Below, piece by piece: positions 27,503 to 37,117 of a DNA stretch of 64,000 nt. Each line of letters opens with the position of its first letter. Position 1 is the first letter of the stretch. The translations under genes and the position numbers were made by a program. The stretch is taken from the NCBI RefSeq assembly GCF_030296555.1, contig NZ_AP027728.1, positions 1,488,001-1,552,000 of the forward strand, read 5' to 3'. Source of the stretch: Microbacterium suwonense (GTDB taxonomy: Bacteria > Actinomycetota > Actinomycetes > Actinomycetales > Microbacteriaceae). The notes below the pieces were generated by a model that saw only the letters and a program-made list of their open reading frames with translations, had not been told where the DNA came from and did no database searches.

Positions 27503-28944
27503 ATGGCGACAAGCGGACTCGAACTCAGCACTCTCGGACATCGCATCCGGCACCATCGCACGAAGAAGGGTTTCACTCTCGACGAGCTCGGTTCCCTGGT
27601 CGGGATCGCGGGTTCGCAGCTGAGTCTGATCGAGAACGGCAAGCGCGAACCGAAGCTCTCACTGCTGCAGGCGATCGCGCAGGCATGCAACACCGATGTC
27701 GCCGACCTCATCTCGGGTGAGCCGCCGAATCACCGCGCGGCGCTGGAGATCGAGCTGGATCGCGCGCAGGCGAGCCCGGTGTTCCGGCAGCTGGGCATCG
27801 CCCCTGTCCGCGTGTCGAAGAGCATGAGCGACGAGACCATCGAGGCCGTCCTCGGGCTGCACCGAGAACTGCACCGTCGGGAGCGTGAGGCGATCGCCAC
27901 CCCCGAGGAAGCCCGGCGGGCCAATACCGAGCTGCGCCTCACCATGCGCGCCAAGTCGAACTACCTCCCCGAGATCGAGTCCCTCGCCGAGAAGCAGTTG
28001 AAGGCCGCAGGGCATGTCTCGGGGGCCCTCACGCACCGCACGGTGAGCATCATGGCCGAAAAACTCGGGTTCGAGCTGATCTACGTCGACGACCTGCCGC
28101 ATTCGACCCGATCCATCACCGACCTGGACAATGGACGCATCTATCTTCCACCCGCCTCGATCCCCGGCGGGCACGGGCTACGATCCATGGCCCTGCAGGC
28201 CATGGCGCACCGGCTGCTCGGACACACCCGCCCCACCGACTACGCTGACTTCCTGCAGCAGCGGCTGGAGATCAACTACTTCGCCGCGTGCTGCCTGATC
28301 CCCGAGACGGCCGGGGTCGCGTTCCTGCAGCAGGCGAAGAAGGATCGCAACCTCGCCGTCGAGGATTTCCGCGATGCGTTCGGCGTCACGCACGAGGCCG
28401 CCGCCATGCGTATGACCAATCTCATGACGCATCATCTCGACATGCGCCTGCACTTCCTGCGGGTCGATGAGGATGGGGCGATCACGCGGGTGTACGAGAA
28501 CGACGACCTCACCCTTCCGATGGATGTCACTGGCGCGGTGGAGGGCCAGCCTGCATGCCGCAAGTTCTCAGCGCGCGCCGCTTTCGAGCAGCGCAACCGC
28601 ACCACCGAGCACTACCAGTACACCGACACCCCTTCGGGCACGTTCTGGTGCGCGACGCAGACGGGATCCACCGCCTCGGGCGGCTTCTCGATCACGGCAG
28701 GCGTGCCATTCGACGACGCCCGCTGGTGGCGGGGTCGCGAGACCTCGCACCGCGCGCAGTCGACCTGCCCCGACGAGGCGTGCTGCCGCCGGGCACCGGC
28801 GACCGTCTCACAGCGCTGGGAGGGCCGTGCCTGGCCGAGCGCCCGCGTGCACACCCACATGTTCTCGCCGCTCCCCGCGGCGCGTTCCCGGGTGTCGACG
28901 AGAATGAGGTCTACTCGTTCCTCGACCGGCACGCCGGCGAGTAG
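27503..28944 (+). CDS. ramB: RamB/ScfR-family regulator (XRE HTH with ImmA/IrrE-like and DUF2083 domains)
   Basis: The protein has an N-terminal XRE helix-turn-helix (about residues 10-65, [27 protein letters not shown]), a central ImmA/IrrE-like region with the AMAHRLLGH motif, and a C-terminal Cys-rich domain ([19 protein letters not shown]). In Corynebacterium RamB represses acetate and glyoxylate genes. As written, the frame runs past the true end; one extra base at 28885-28889 restores [19 protein letters not shown] and the stop at 28944, for 480 residues. TATGCT six bases before the ATG suggests a leaderless message. It is divergent from pckA. Confidence 0.88.
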
Positions 28945-28966
28945 CATCCGCTGCTCTGCCGGATGC
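28944..28966. terminator. Short hairpin between convergent genes
   Basis: GCATCCG (28944-28950) pairs with CGGATGC (28960-28966) around a nine-base loop, beginning at the last base of the ramB stop. There is no U-run, so termination is only plausible. Confidence 0.4.
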
Positions 28967-28989
28967 CGGTCAGCAGCGATCTCGGAGAC

Positions 28990-29775
28990 TCACCGCAGAC
29001 GAATGGTCAGCGTCTGCGACGAGGTGCCCAAGGGGCCCGATGCGTCGCTGAGAACGGACTCGGTGAGCCCGATGCCATCCGCTCCGAACGACACAGAGGT
29101 GTCCAGGCCGAACCACTCCCCGACCGGCTCACGGAAGACACTCGCGGTGAGGTCGATGTTGGGATAGAGCGCTTGCTCGGGCGCGACCCGCGTGGCGATG
29201 CCGTTGGCGAAGTCGACCATTCCCAGCATCCGTGCCCGTGACGAGATCGTCTCATCGGCGAGCAGCGGATGCCGGGGCCGTATCCAGCAGCGCGCGCGAC
29301 CTGTGCCGGCGGCCTCGCGCCGGGCGTCGATCGAGCGGATCGCGCCGCCTGGCCAGACCTCGGCCGCGGACCACGGCGCGAACGACTCGACGGCGGGCAG
29401 GTGCGGCAGAGGGCTGCCCTGCACCGCCGAGGTATCGCTCTGCTGCAGCATCCATGCCCGCAAGGTCACGGCAGTCCGGCCACCATGACTCAGCGTCGCC
29501 TCGATCAGCTCGATCGTGCGCCCGGGTCGCACCACGCGCGTCGCCACCTCGAAGGCAGCCATCGGGATCACGCCCAGGATGTCGTAGCTCGCCCGCGCGA
29601 TCACCAGCGGCGCGTCGGTGCGGCGCGCGGCGTGGTCGACCTCCACCAGGTGCGCGAGCAGCCCCAGCACCGGCGCGATGTGCTGCTCGTCGGGGTTCCA
29701 TGCACCGCCGACGTGCTCGGTGGGTTCGAACGAGGTCTCGGACACGCGCTGGAAGTAGCTCGACACGCTCCTCAT
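28990..29775 (-). CDS. Acyl-CoA thioesterase-like (double hotdog) protein
   Basis: The 261-residue protein resembles the TesB-like thioesterase superfamily: an N-terminal half with SYFQRVSETSFEPTEHVGGAW and a His-containing helix, IELIEATLSHGGRTAVTLRAW in the first hotdog sheet, and a C-terminal half ending SDASGPLGTSSQTLTIRL. Such enzymes hydrolyse acyl-CoA; the chain specificity is unknown. Its ATG overlaps the stop of the AlkZ-like gene by four bases, so they are co-transcribed. Confidence 0.75.
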   Translation of the reverse strand: MRSVSSYFQRVSETSFEPTEHVGGAWNPDEQHIAPVLGLLAHLVEVDHAARRTDAPLVIARASYDILGVIPMAAFEVATRVVRPGRTIELIEATLSHGGRTAVTLRAWMLQQSDTSAVQGSPLPHLPAVESFAPWSAAEVWPGGAIRSIDARREAAGTGRARCWIRPRHPLLADETISSRARMLGMVDFANGIATRVAPEQALYPNIDLTASVFREPVGEWFGLDTSVSFGADGIGLTESVLSDASGPLGTSSQTLTIRLR

Positions 29776-30887
29776 TGTGTCAACACCCCGGTGACTTGCC
29801 CAGCACCGCCGCCACGTGGCGACCAGCCGTCGACGAAGCGCGTGAAGCGGGCGAGGGCGGATGCCACGGCATCCGGGTCGGGCCCATCGCCGAACAGATC
29901 CGGCGGCGTGCCCCTGGTTGCGGCGGCATGCGCCCAGGTGCCGACGACGCGGCCCCGATGCACGAGCGTGGGACGCACCATGCCGTTCTTCCCCGGTCCG
30001 ACCGCAGCCAGACGATCCGGCTCACAGACGATCGTTCGGTCGGCGTAGGAGATGTAGTACTCGTCGAAGGCGGGCAGCGCGATGACATCCGCTGCCTTCG
30101 GCGAGCGCCGCGGCGTAGTGATCGCGGTGAACAGTCCGTCCTCGACCTCGACGAGGCGCCCGCGAGCCCGCTCGGCCGCTTCGCGGGCACAGCCGAGGGT
30201 GTGTCCCGACCACCAGGCGAAATCGGGCACGCCCGCGGGACCGTGCCCGTCGATGTATCGCACGAACAGTTCGGCCAGCGGGTCGGCCGGAACATCCGAC
30301 TCCTGCACCCAGTCCTCGACGAGCACGAACCGCTGATCGCGAGTGACACCACCGTGGTTCGGCTCGATCGGCCCCTGACAGATCTCGCCCGCCAGCGTGA
30401 GCGCGAACAGCAGATGGATGCCGCGCTGACCCCGCGGGTCGATTCCGGCGCCCTCCAGCAGGGCGAAGGCCTCGGCCCTGGTGCAGCCGCCGTCGCGCAA
30501 TGCCGGGCGAAGCGCGCGCGAGGCCGTGCTCAGCATCCGGTCGTCCACCCCGAGATCCCGCTGCCGACCGGCGGCCTGCTGACGCTGCCGCCCTGCTGTG
30601 ACGGAGAGCACCCAGGCGAGGTCACGGGCGGGAATGATGTGCAGCGTGCCGCGCATGGTCCACGCTCGCACCAGCTCACCGCGTGCGAACGCGGCGTCAA
30701 CCTGCGCGAGGCTCGGTGCGCTCCGGCCGACGGAAGAGCGCGTTCGCACCCCGAGCGCCCACCTTCCCGCCAGCAGATCCTGGCTCTGCACGGCGAGCAG
30801 GTGGCGCGCGGCATCCGTCACGGTCGCAGCGGGCGACGTGAGCCGGTGCGACCGCAGCCGGCGATCCAGCAGGGTGCGGGGAGTCAT
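29772..30887 (-). CDS. AlkZ/YcaQ-like winged-helix DNA glycosylase family protein
   Basis: The 371-residue protein belongs to the HTH_42 superfamily of tandem winged helices. The QxQ signature of AlkZ-type glycosylases is present in LLAVQSQDLLAG. Further family blocks are VRAWTMRGTLHIIPARDL (beginning with the shared RAWTMRGT motif) and FDEYYISYADR. E. coli YcaQ unhooks DNA crosslinks; Streptomyces AlkZ protects against azinomycin. Whether this member is catalytic is not shown by sequence alone. The ATG follows CATGAT by six bases without a ribosome site. Confidence 0.82.
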   Translation of the reverse strand: MTPRTLLDRRLRSHRLTSPAATVTDAARHLLAVQSQDLLAGRWALGVRTRSSVGRSAPSLAQVDAAFARGELVRAWTMRGTLHIIPARDLAWVLSVTAGRQRQQAAGRQRDLGVDDRMLSTASRALRPALRDGGCTRAEAFALLEGAGIDPRGQRGIHLLFALTLAGEICQGPIEPNHGGVTRDQRFVLVEDWVQESDVPADPLAELFVRYIDGHGPAGVPDFAWWSGHTLGCAREAAERARGRLVEVEDGLFTAITTPRRSPKAADVIALPAFDEYYISYADRTIVCEPDRLAAVGPGKNGMVRPTLVHRGRVVGTWAHAAATRGTPPDLFGDGPDPDAVASALARFTRFVDGWSPRGGGAGQVTGVLTQ

Positions 30888-30928
30888 CCCCTCATCATGC
30901 CGGTATCCACGGACATCGCACCGTGCCG

Positions 30929-32376
30929 TCAGGCGTGCAGGGTCACCTCACGGCGCGCTGGCAGCACGACCGGATGCGAGCCCGCCATGACCTCGAGCAC
31001 GCGCACCACCTGGCAGGAGTATCCGTACTCGTTGTCGTACCAGACGTACAGCACCACGTCGCGGTCGTTCGCGATGGTGGCGAGCCCGTCGACGATGCCG
31101 GCACGGTGTGAGCCGACGAAATCGGTGGAGACCACTTCGGGGCTCTCGACGTAGTCGATCTGCTGGCGCAGCTTGGAATGCAGCGAGGCACGACGCAGGT
31201 AGTCGTTGAGCTCATTCTTGGTGGCGGGGTTCTCGAGCGTGAGGTGCAGCACCGCGAGCGACACGTCGGGCGTGGGCACGCGGATCGCCGAGCCGGTGAG
31301 CTTGCCGGCGAGCTCGGGCAGCGCGCGGGCGACGGCCTTCGCGGCACCGGTCTCGGTGATCACCATGTTCAGCACCGCCGACCGTCCGCGGCGGTCACCC
31401 CGGTGGAAGTTGTCGATGAGGTTCTGGTCGTTGGTGAAGGAGTGCACGGTCTCGACGTGGCCGCGCGCGATGCCGTACGCCTCGTTCACGGCCGCGAGCA
31501 CCGGGGTGATCGCGTTGGTGGTGCAGGACGCGGCGGAGACGATGCGGTCCTCGGGCACGATCGTGGAGTCGTTGATGCCGTGCACGATGTTCTTCAGCTC
31601 GCCCTTGCCAGGGGCCGTCAGCAGCACGCGCGCGACACCGGTGGACTGCAGGTGCCGGCTGAGGCCTGCTTCGTCGCGCCAGCGGCCGGTGTTGTCGACC
31701 ACGATCGCGTCGCGGATGCCGTAGGCGGTGTAGTCGATCGTTCCCGGATCGTCGGAGTAGATCACCTGGATGCGGATGCCGTTGGCGATGATCTGTGAGT
31801 TCTGCTCGTCCACGTCGACCGTGCCCTCGAAGCGACCGTGCACGGAGTCGCGCAGCAGCAGCGAGGCGCGTTTGACGAGGTCGTTCTCAGCACCGCGGCG
31901 CACGACGATCGCTCGCAGCCGCAGTCCGCTGCCACCCCCTTGTGCGCGATGATGATGCGGGCCAGGAGCCGGCCGATGCGGCCGAAGCCGTACAGCACGA
32001 TGTCGACCGGTTCGGACAGCTCGGCTCCCAGCGCCGGCGCGATCTCATCGCGCAGGTAGGCGGTGAGGTCCTTGCCGCTGGCCGCGTGCCCTTCGACGAG
32101 TCGTGCGACATCGAGCGATGACGCGCCGGGGCCGATCTCGTGCAGCGCCTCGAGCACGGCGAGCGTGTCGGTGAGTGCCAGATGCCGGTGGCCCAGCTGC
32201 GCGACGCGCTCGTGCACCTCGAGGATCCCGGTGGTCGACAGGCCCAGCAGGCGGTGTCCGTGCAGCGACGTGACCACGTCGCGTTCCCTGTTCAGTCCGC
32301 CGATGAGCGGGATCATCCGCTCGGCGAGTTCTTCGTTGATCTGCCAGTCATCGTGGTGGGTCACGACGTGTTCCAT
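30929..32376 (-). pseudogene. gap: Glyceraldehyde-3-phosphate dehydrogenase, long form, frameshifted
   Basis: This NAD(P)-dependent enzyme oxidises or forms glyceraldehyde 3-phosphate. It is the long type of about 480 residues with an extra N-terminal domain of about 130 residues before the Rossmann motif LYGFGRIGRLLARI. The catalytic Cys is in SAASCTTNAITPV and the C-terminal block is YDNEYGYSCQVVRV. The frame breaks at the C5 run 31935-31939 (plus strand); one extra base joins KGGGSGLRLRAIVVRRGAEN. With that correction the length is 482 residues. ATG 32376 is preferred because AAGG lies six bases upstream. A gluconeogenic role is plausible next to pckA and ramB but unproven. Confidence 0.88.
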
Positions 32377-32484
32377 GTGCATCCTTGCAAGCGTGTTCCA
32401 GCGCCGTCGGGTCACGACGCTGCGGTGGAGGGATGGCGATTCGCCACGTCCAGGCTAGTGACTGCACGCACACGAGCCACCGTC

Positions 32485-32514
32485 CTGACACCGCAAGATC
32501 ATGCGGACTGTCAG
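32485..32514. promoter_or_regulatory. Inverted repeat in the GAPDH/HAD divergent region
   Basis: CTGACA-CCGCA (32485-32495) pairs with TGCGG-TGTCAG parts (32502-32506 and 32509-32514) with a two-base bulge. The repeat sits about 110 bases upstream of the GAPDH start and could be an operator or a leader hairpin. Confidence 0.4.
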
Positions 32515-32595
32515 CCGATCGGATAGAACCCGGATTCTTAACAGCGGCGGAGCGACGAAGAGCGGGGGTCGGCGCGACTCCCCTAGCCTGGTGCT

Positions 32596-33245
32596 ATGAC
32601 CCAGCGCATTCCTGCCCGTGCCGTGCTGCTCGATATGGACGGCACTCTCGTGGACTCGACGGCAGTGGTCGAGCGACTGTGGCTGGAGTGGGCGCAGCCG
32701 CACGGCCTGGACCCGCAGCGCGTGCTGCAGGTGGTCCACGGACGACAGGGGCATCAGAGCATGGCCATTCTGCTCCCCGAGCGCGATCACGCGATCAATC
32801 TGGCCGAGAACGCCGAGATGCTCGCCCGCGAGGCCGCCGACGTCGACGGAGTGGTGGCCATCGGCGGGGCGCAGCAGCTGCTGTCGGCGCTGGAGCGGCA
32901 TCCGCATGCGATCGTCACGTCGGCGAATGTCGCGCTGATGACGGCGAGGATGGAGGCCGCGGGACTCGCCGTCCCAGATCTCACCATCACGGCCGAGAGC
33001 GTGACGGCGTCGAAACCGCATCCGGAGGGCTTCCTGAAGGCCGCCTCGCTGCTGGGTGTCGAGCCGGCCGACTGCGTCGTGTTCGAGGATTCCCCGCCGG
33101 CATCCAGGCGGGGCTCACCGCCGGTATGCGCGTGGTCGGCGTCGGCGGGCCAGCGACGGCGAACGGCCCGACCTACGCGGTCGACGACCTGACGGAGATC
33201 ACGATCATCGAGCGGCCGGACGGATTCGAGCTGACCATCGGGTGA
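32596..33245 (+). pseudogene. HAD-superfamily sugar-phosphatase-like hydrolase, frameshifted
   Basis: The haloacid dehalogenase motifs appear in order: LLDMDGTLVDS (nucleophile Asp), IVTSANVAL (motif II), ASKPHPEGFL (motif III Lys) and VFEDSP (motif IV). The cap insertion after motif I is of type IA. The frame breaks at CCCC 33092-33095; one extra C gives FEDSPAGIQAGLTAGMRVVG and a 216-residue protein that ends at 33245. The group includes hexitol- and glycerol-phosphate phosphatases; the substrate here is not determinable. TAGCCT six bases upstream of the ATG suggests a leaderless message. Confidence 0.88.
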
Positions 33246-33271
33246 TCTGTTGCCGTCCGAACGTCGCTCCC

Positions 33272-34360
33272 CTACTCCAGCATCCATTCGCCGATTCCGC
33301 CGCCACCCGACACCCACGCGGTCGGTTCCTCGTCGAAGCGGATCACCTCGGTCAGCCAATACGTCTCACCCGGGTTCCAGCCCGCGATGACGGACGCGGC
33401 GCTGTCACCCACCGGGATCGCGGTGCCTGCGGCAGCCAGGTAGGCACCGGCCTGCAGATGCACGGCGTCGTAGTGCTCCGCGACAGCACTCCAGTCCGGG
33501 AGCACCCAGTCACCGATGCGTCCTGTGGCCCGATACCAGTCGTGCCGCTTGAGCGCGGTCACTGCCGTCGGGAACCGCGTGCACAGTTCACCCCATGCCT
33601 CGGCACTGTCGATCTCGAACACCCGGGAGCGTGCGGAAACGGACGCCATGTACACGAGGCACTGCTCCCAGCCCATGCTGTCCTCGACGAACCACAGTGC
33701 CGCGGGACTCCCATCGAAGGTCGCCCCGGCCGTCGAAGGCGTCGGCCAGCCGGGCTTCGACCACCACTCACCGCTCATATTGGCCGTCGGATCTGCCGGC
33801 CGGTCGTGCTGCGCACGCTGCTCCTGTTCGATCTGCTGGGCCTGGATTCGGCGCAGCTGAGCCATCGACATCGCCGCCGGCGGCCCGATGCGCGGCTCGT
33901 CCCATCGCACCGACCACTGGCGGTGCAGGTCGATCGGCCGCCACCACGACGACACCGTGGGCGCGACGTGCTCGGCGACGCGTTCCAGTGCCACACGCAC
34001 TTCGGCAGTCGCCGCCACCTGGTCGGTCCCGTCGGACTCCTGCCAGTACCTGGCCATGTCCACCGAACGGGCCATCGCCGCACGCAGTCGCTCCGGGGTC
34101 GCCTCTGCGAGCGTCGTCTCTGTCAGCAGCCGCGCCACCTCGTCGGGCGTCGCCGGGGCGGGTTCCTTCGGGCGTGGTCCGGTGCCGATCCAGATGGTGG
34201 TTCCCGGCGGTTCGAACGTACGCGCCGCTGAGGTCACAGCGGCTGCAAGTGGCATCAGCTCAACGACACCCGGAGGTTCGGAGTCCAACGCGAACTCCAG
34301 CAGCATCCGCCGCCCACGAGGGCCGGCGAGCAGGGCGTCGACAAGTTGCATCCGGTTCAC
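33272..34360 (-). CDS. Conserved hypothetical protein (362 residues)
   Basis: I recognise no family. The protein is soluble, with no signal or membrane segment. It has an N-terminal helical part (MQLVDALLAGPRGRRMLLEF), a Trp-rich central part (SSWWRPIDLHRQWSVRWDEP, SGEWWSKPGW) and a C-terminal part rich in aromatic residues and Gly. The start is GTG 34360, with TAGCGT six bases upstream; an alternative ATG at 34351 has AGGTGA before it. It is convergent with the HAD gene and co-oriented with the Lrp gene. Confidence 0.7.
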   Translation of the reverse strand: MNRMQLVDALLAGPRGRRMLLEFALDSEPPGVVELMPLAAAVTSAARTFEPPGTTIWIGTGPRPKEPAPATPDEVARLLTETTLAEATPERLRAAMARSVDMARYWQESDGTDQVAATAEVRVALERVAEHVAPTVSSWWRPIDLHRQWSVRWDEPRIGPPAAMSMAQLRRIQAQQIEQEQRAQHDRPADPTANMSGEWWSKPGWPTPSTAGATFDGSPAALWFVEDSMGWEQCLVYMASVSARSRVFEIDSAEAWGELCTRFPTAVTALKRHDWYRATGRIGDWVLPDWSAVAEHYDAVHLQAGAYLAAAGTAIPVGDSAASVIAGWNPGETYWLTEVIRFDEEPTAWVSGGGGIGEWMLE

Positions 34361-34383
34361 CTGCCCACGCTATCCAACCGAAT

Positions 34384-34821
34384 TCACTCCCGACTGAAAT
34401 CCTCGAAGATGAGCGTGGTGCGCGTGGAGCGGATCGAGGGGATCGCCTGGATGTCCTCCAGCACGATGCGGCGCAGGTCGCGCGCGTCGCTGGCGCGCAC
34501 AAGCAGGATGACGTCGAAGTCGCCGCCGACGAGCGCCATGTGCTCGACCTCGGGGATGGCACGCAACCTCGCCTGCACTTCCTGCCAGGTCGCCTGCTCG
34601 ATCGCGAGCATGACGTAGGCGGATGCGTGGTGCCCGAGCTGCACCGGGTCGGTGCGCACGGTGTAGCCGGTGATGACCCCGGCATCCGTCAGCCTCTTGA
34701 TGCGCGCATGCGCCCCGGCACGCGAGATGTGCACGACCTCGGCGATGGCCGTCATCGAGATGCGCGCGTCGCGGCGCAGCTCCGCGAGGATCGCGTGATC
34801 TATGGCGTCGAGAGTCGTCAT
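34384..34821 (-). CDS. Lrp/AsnC-family transcriptional regulator
   Basis: The 145-residue protein has the Lrp layout: N-terminal HTH (LDAIDHAILAELRRDARISM then VHISRAGAHARIKRLTDAGVI) and a C-terminal RAM effector domain (VEHMALVGGDFDVILLVRA). It is divergent from the 2-oxoacid dehydrogenase operon. Lrp-type BkdR regulators commonly control branched-chain dehydrogenase genes in response to amino acids, so this is the likely regulator of that operon. Confidence 0.9.
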   Translation of the reverse strand: MTTLDAIDHAILAELRRDARISMTAIAEVVHISRAGAHARIKRLTDAGVITGYTVRTDPVQLGHHASAYVMLAIEQATWQEVQARLRAIPEVEHMALVGGDFDVILLVRASDARDLRRIVLEDIQAIPSIRSTRTTLIFEDFSRE

Positions 34822-34912
34822 GAGTGCACCTGCCCTTCTGTCACTGAATCCTGACACATCGATAGCTGTTCTGCATGCTGGCGATCGAACGTCCACATCT
34901 AGCGCGATCTGA

Positions 34913-34941
34913 TTGGACGATTGAAGAATCGGAGGCACACT
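34913..34941 (+). promoter_or_regulatory. Candidate promoter of the 2-oxoacid dehydrogenase operon
   Basis: TTGGAC (34913-34918), a 17-bp spacer and CACACT (34936-34941) lie 33 bp before the E1-alpha start, in the gap shared with the divergent Lrp gene. Confidence 0.4.
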
Positions 34942-34974
34942 GGGCAGACACGTTCGGCAAGGAGGGCGAACCCG

Positions 34975-36078
34975 ATGCATCACGACGATCTGCTCCCCCG
35001 CGACACCCCTGTCTCGCTGATCGATGCGAACGGCGCGGTCGTCGCCGATGAGCGCTACGCCCTGCCGGATGCCGAGACGCTGCTGCGCGCATACCAAGGT
35101 CTTCTCGAAGGACGACGCATCAACGATCAGGCGTACGCCCTCGTGCGGCAGGGCCGGATGGCGGTCTATCCGTCCTCGCACGGCCAGGAGGCCTGCCAGG
35201 TGGGCGCCGCCCTCGTGCTCGGCGGGCGCGACTGGCTCTTCCCGACCTACCGCGACTCGGTCGCCGTCATCATGCGGGGCGTCGCCCCGGCCCATGCCAT
35301 GGTGCTGCTCAAGGGCGATTGGCACTCCGGCTACGACCCCGCCGAGCACCGTGTCGCACCGCAGTCCACCCCGCTGGCCACCCAGCTGCTGCACGCCGTG
35401 GGCTTCGCGCAGGCCGCGAAGCGCCGCGGCGAGGACACCGTCGTACTCGCCCTGTGCGGCGACGGCGCCACCAGCGAGGGCGATTTCCATGAGGCGCTGA
35501 ACTTCGCAGCGGTGTTCCACGTGCCGGTGGTCTTCTTCGTACAGAACAACGAGTTCGCCATCTCGGTGCCGCTCTCGCGTCAGACCGCCGCGCCATCCCT
35601 GGCGCACAAGGCGATCGGGTACGGGATGCCCGGGCAGCGCGTGGACGGCAACGATGTCGCGGCCGTGCTGGCCGTGCTCGGCGAAGCGGTGCAGCACGCG
35701 CGGGACGGCGGCGGACCATCGCTGATCGAGGCGCACACCTATCGGATGCAGGCGCACACCAACGCCGACGACGACACCCGCTACCGTGAGCGCGACGAGG
35801 TCAAGGCCTGGGCCGATCGGGACCCGCTGATCCGCATGCGCACGTATCTGATCGAGCAGGGGCTGCTCGACGATCAGGCCGAGAATCGGCTCACCGCGGG
35901 GGCCGAAAGCATCGCATCCGCCCTGCGCGACGCGCTGAATGCCGACTCCGACCTCGACGCCGAAGACCTGTTCCGCCACGTCACCGCTGAACGCTCCCCG
36001 CAGCTGGAGGAGCAGTGGCAGCTGCTGCGCGGCGAGATCGAACGCGCAACCCTGACCGAGGCAGGAGGCCACCGATGA
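34975..36078 (+). CDS. bkdA: 2-oxoacid dehydrogenase E1 alpha subunit (probably branched-chain)
   Basis: E1 alpha binds thiamine diphosphate and decarboxylates a 2-oxoacid. The TPP motif GDGATSEGDFHEALNFAA ends in FFVQNN, and YPSSHGQEACQVGAA precedes it. The 367-residue length and separate alpha and beta genes fit the branched-chain or acetoin type. GGAGGG precedes ATG 34975. The divergent Lrp regulator and nearby acyl-CoA genes favour branched-chain substrates, but pyruvate cannot be excluded. No E3 gene is in this cluster. Confidence 0.85.
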   Translation: MHHDDLLPRDTPVSLIDANGAVVADERYALPDAETLLRAYQGLLEGRRINDQAYALVRQGRMAVYPSSHGQEACQVGAALVLGGRDWLFPTYRDSVAVIMRGVAPAHAMVLLKGDWHSGYDPAEHRVAPQSTPLATQLLHAVGFAQAAKRRGEDTVVLALCGDGATSEGDFHEALNFAAVFHVPVVFFVQNNEFAISVPLSRQTAAPSLAHKAIGYGMPGQRVDGNDVAAVLAVLGEAVQHARDGGGPSLIEAHTYRMQAHTNADDDTRYRERDEVKAWADRDPLIRMRTYLIEQGLLDDQAENRLTAGAESIASALRDALNADSDLDAEDLFRHVTAERSPQLEEQWQLLRGEIERATLTEAGGHR

Positions 36079-37117
36079 CCATCGCACACGACGACACCCG
36101 GATCGAGTCCCCGCAGCACGTGGTCGGCACGATGACCATGGCTGCGGCGCTCAATCGTGCACTCGCCGATGCCATCGCGGAGGATCCCGAGGTGGTGGTC
36201 TTCGGCGAGGACGTCGGCGCGCTCGGCGGCGTGTTCCGCATCACCGACGGCCTGGCGGAGCGCTTCGGTGAGGATCGCTGCTTCGACACCCCGCTGGCAG
36301 AGTCCGGCATCGTCGGCACCGCCGTCGGCATGGCGATGAACGGCATGCGGCCCGTCGTGGAGATGCAATTCGACGCGTTCGCGCTGCCCGCCTTCGAGCA
36401 GGTGGTCAGCCACGTCGCCAAGCTCGGCAACCGCACCCGCGGGGCCGTGCGGATGCCGATGGTCATCCGCATCCCCTTCGGCGGCGGCATCGGCGGAGTC
36501 GAGCACCACTGCGACTCCTCCGAGGCGTACTACGCGCACACCCCGGGGCTCACCGTGGTGGCACCCTCAACCCCGCAGGATGCATACTCGCTGCTGCGCG
36601 CGGCCATCGCCTCGCCCGACCCGGTCGTGTTCCTGGAGCCGAAGAAGCTGTACTGGTCGAAGGGCAAGGTCGACACCTCGATCACCGCCGAGATCGGCCA
36701 GGCCCGCATCGCCCGCGACGGCACGGACGTCACTGTGCTGGCCTATGCGGCCATGGTGCCGGTCGCACTGGAGGCGGCTGAGATCGCCGCATCCGAGGGG
36801 CGCAGCCTGCAGGTGATCGACGTGCGCAGCCTCTCCCCGTTCGACGATGCGACGGTGACCGCCGCAGTGCGCAGCACCGGCCGTGCCGTCGTCGTCGCCG
36901 AGGCGCCGGGCTATGTGAGCGTCGCAGGCGAGATCCAGGCACGGGTCTTCGAGCGCTGCTTCGAGTACCTCCTGGCCCCGGTGCGACGGGTCACCGGATT
37001 CGACACGCCCTTCGCTCCCCCAAGCTCGAGCACTGGTATCTGCCCGACGCCGATCGCATCCTCGATGCCATCGACTCGTTGCACTGGGACGACGACGCGG
37101 AGGTGTCGGCACCATGA
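36075..37117 (+). pseudogene. bkdB: 2-oxoacid dehydrogenase E1 beta subunit, frameshifted near the C-terminus
   Basis: The protein begins MTIAHDDTRIESPQHVVGTM and has the E1-beta blocks VFGEDVGALGGVFRITDGL, FDTPLAESGIVG and RIPFGGGIGGVEHHCDSSEA. The frame breaks at CCCCC 37017-37021. One extra C gives FAPPKLEHWYLPDADRIL and a stop at 37117, for a 347-residue protein. The stop overlaps the E2 start, and the ATG overlaps the E1-alpha stop by four bases. Because only the last 40 residues are affected and the fix is one base, the gene is probably intact in the cell. Confidence 0.88.

Noticed and set aside
32377..32595. Small gene in the GAPDH/HAD gap
   Set aside because: Open frames in this gap have no ribosome site or family resemblance; only an inverted repeat is seen.
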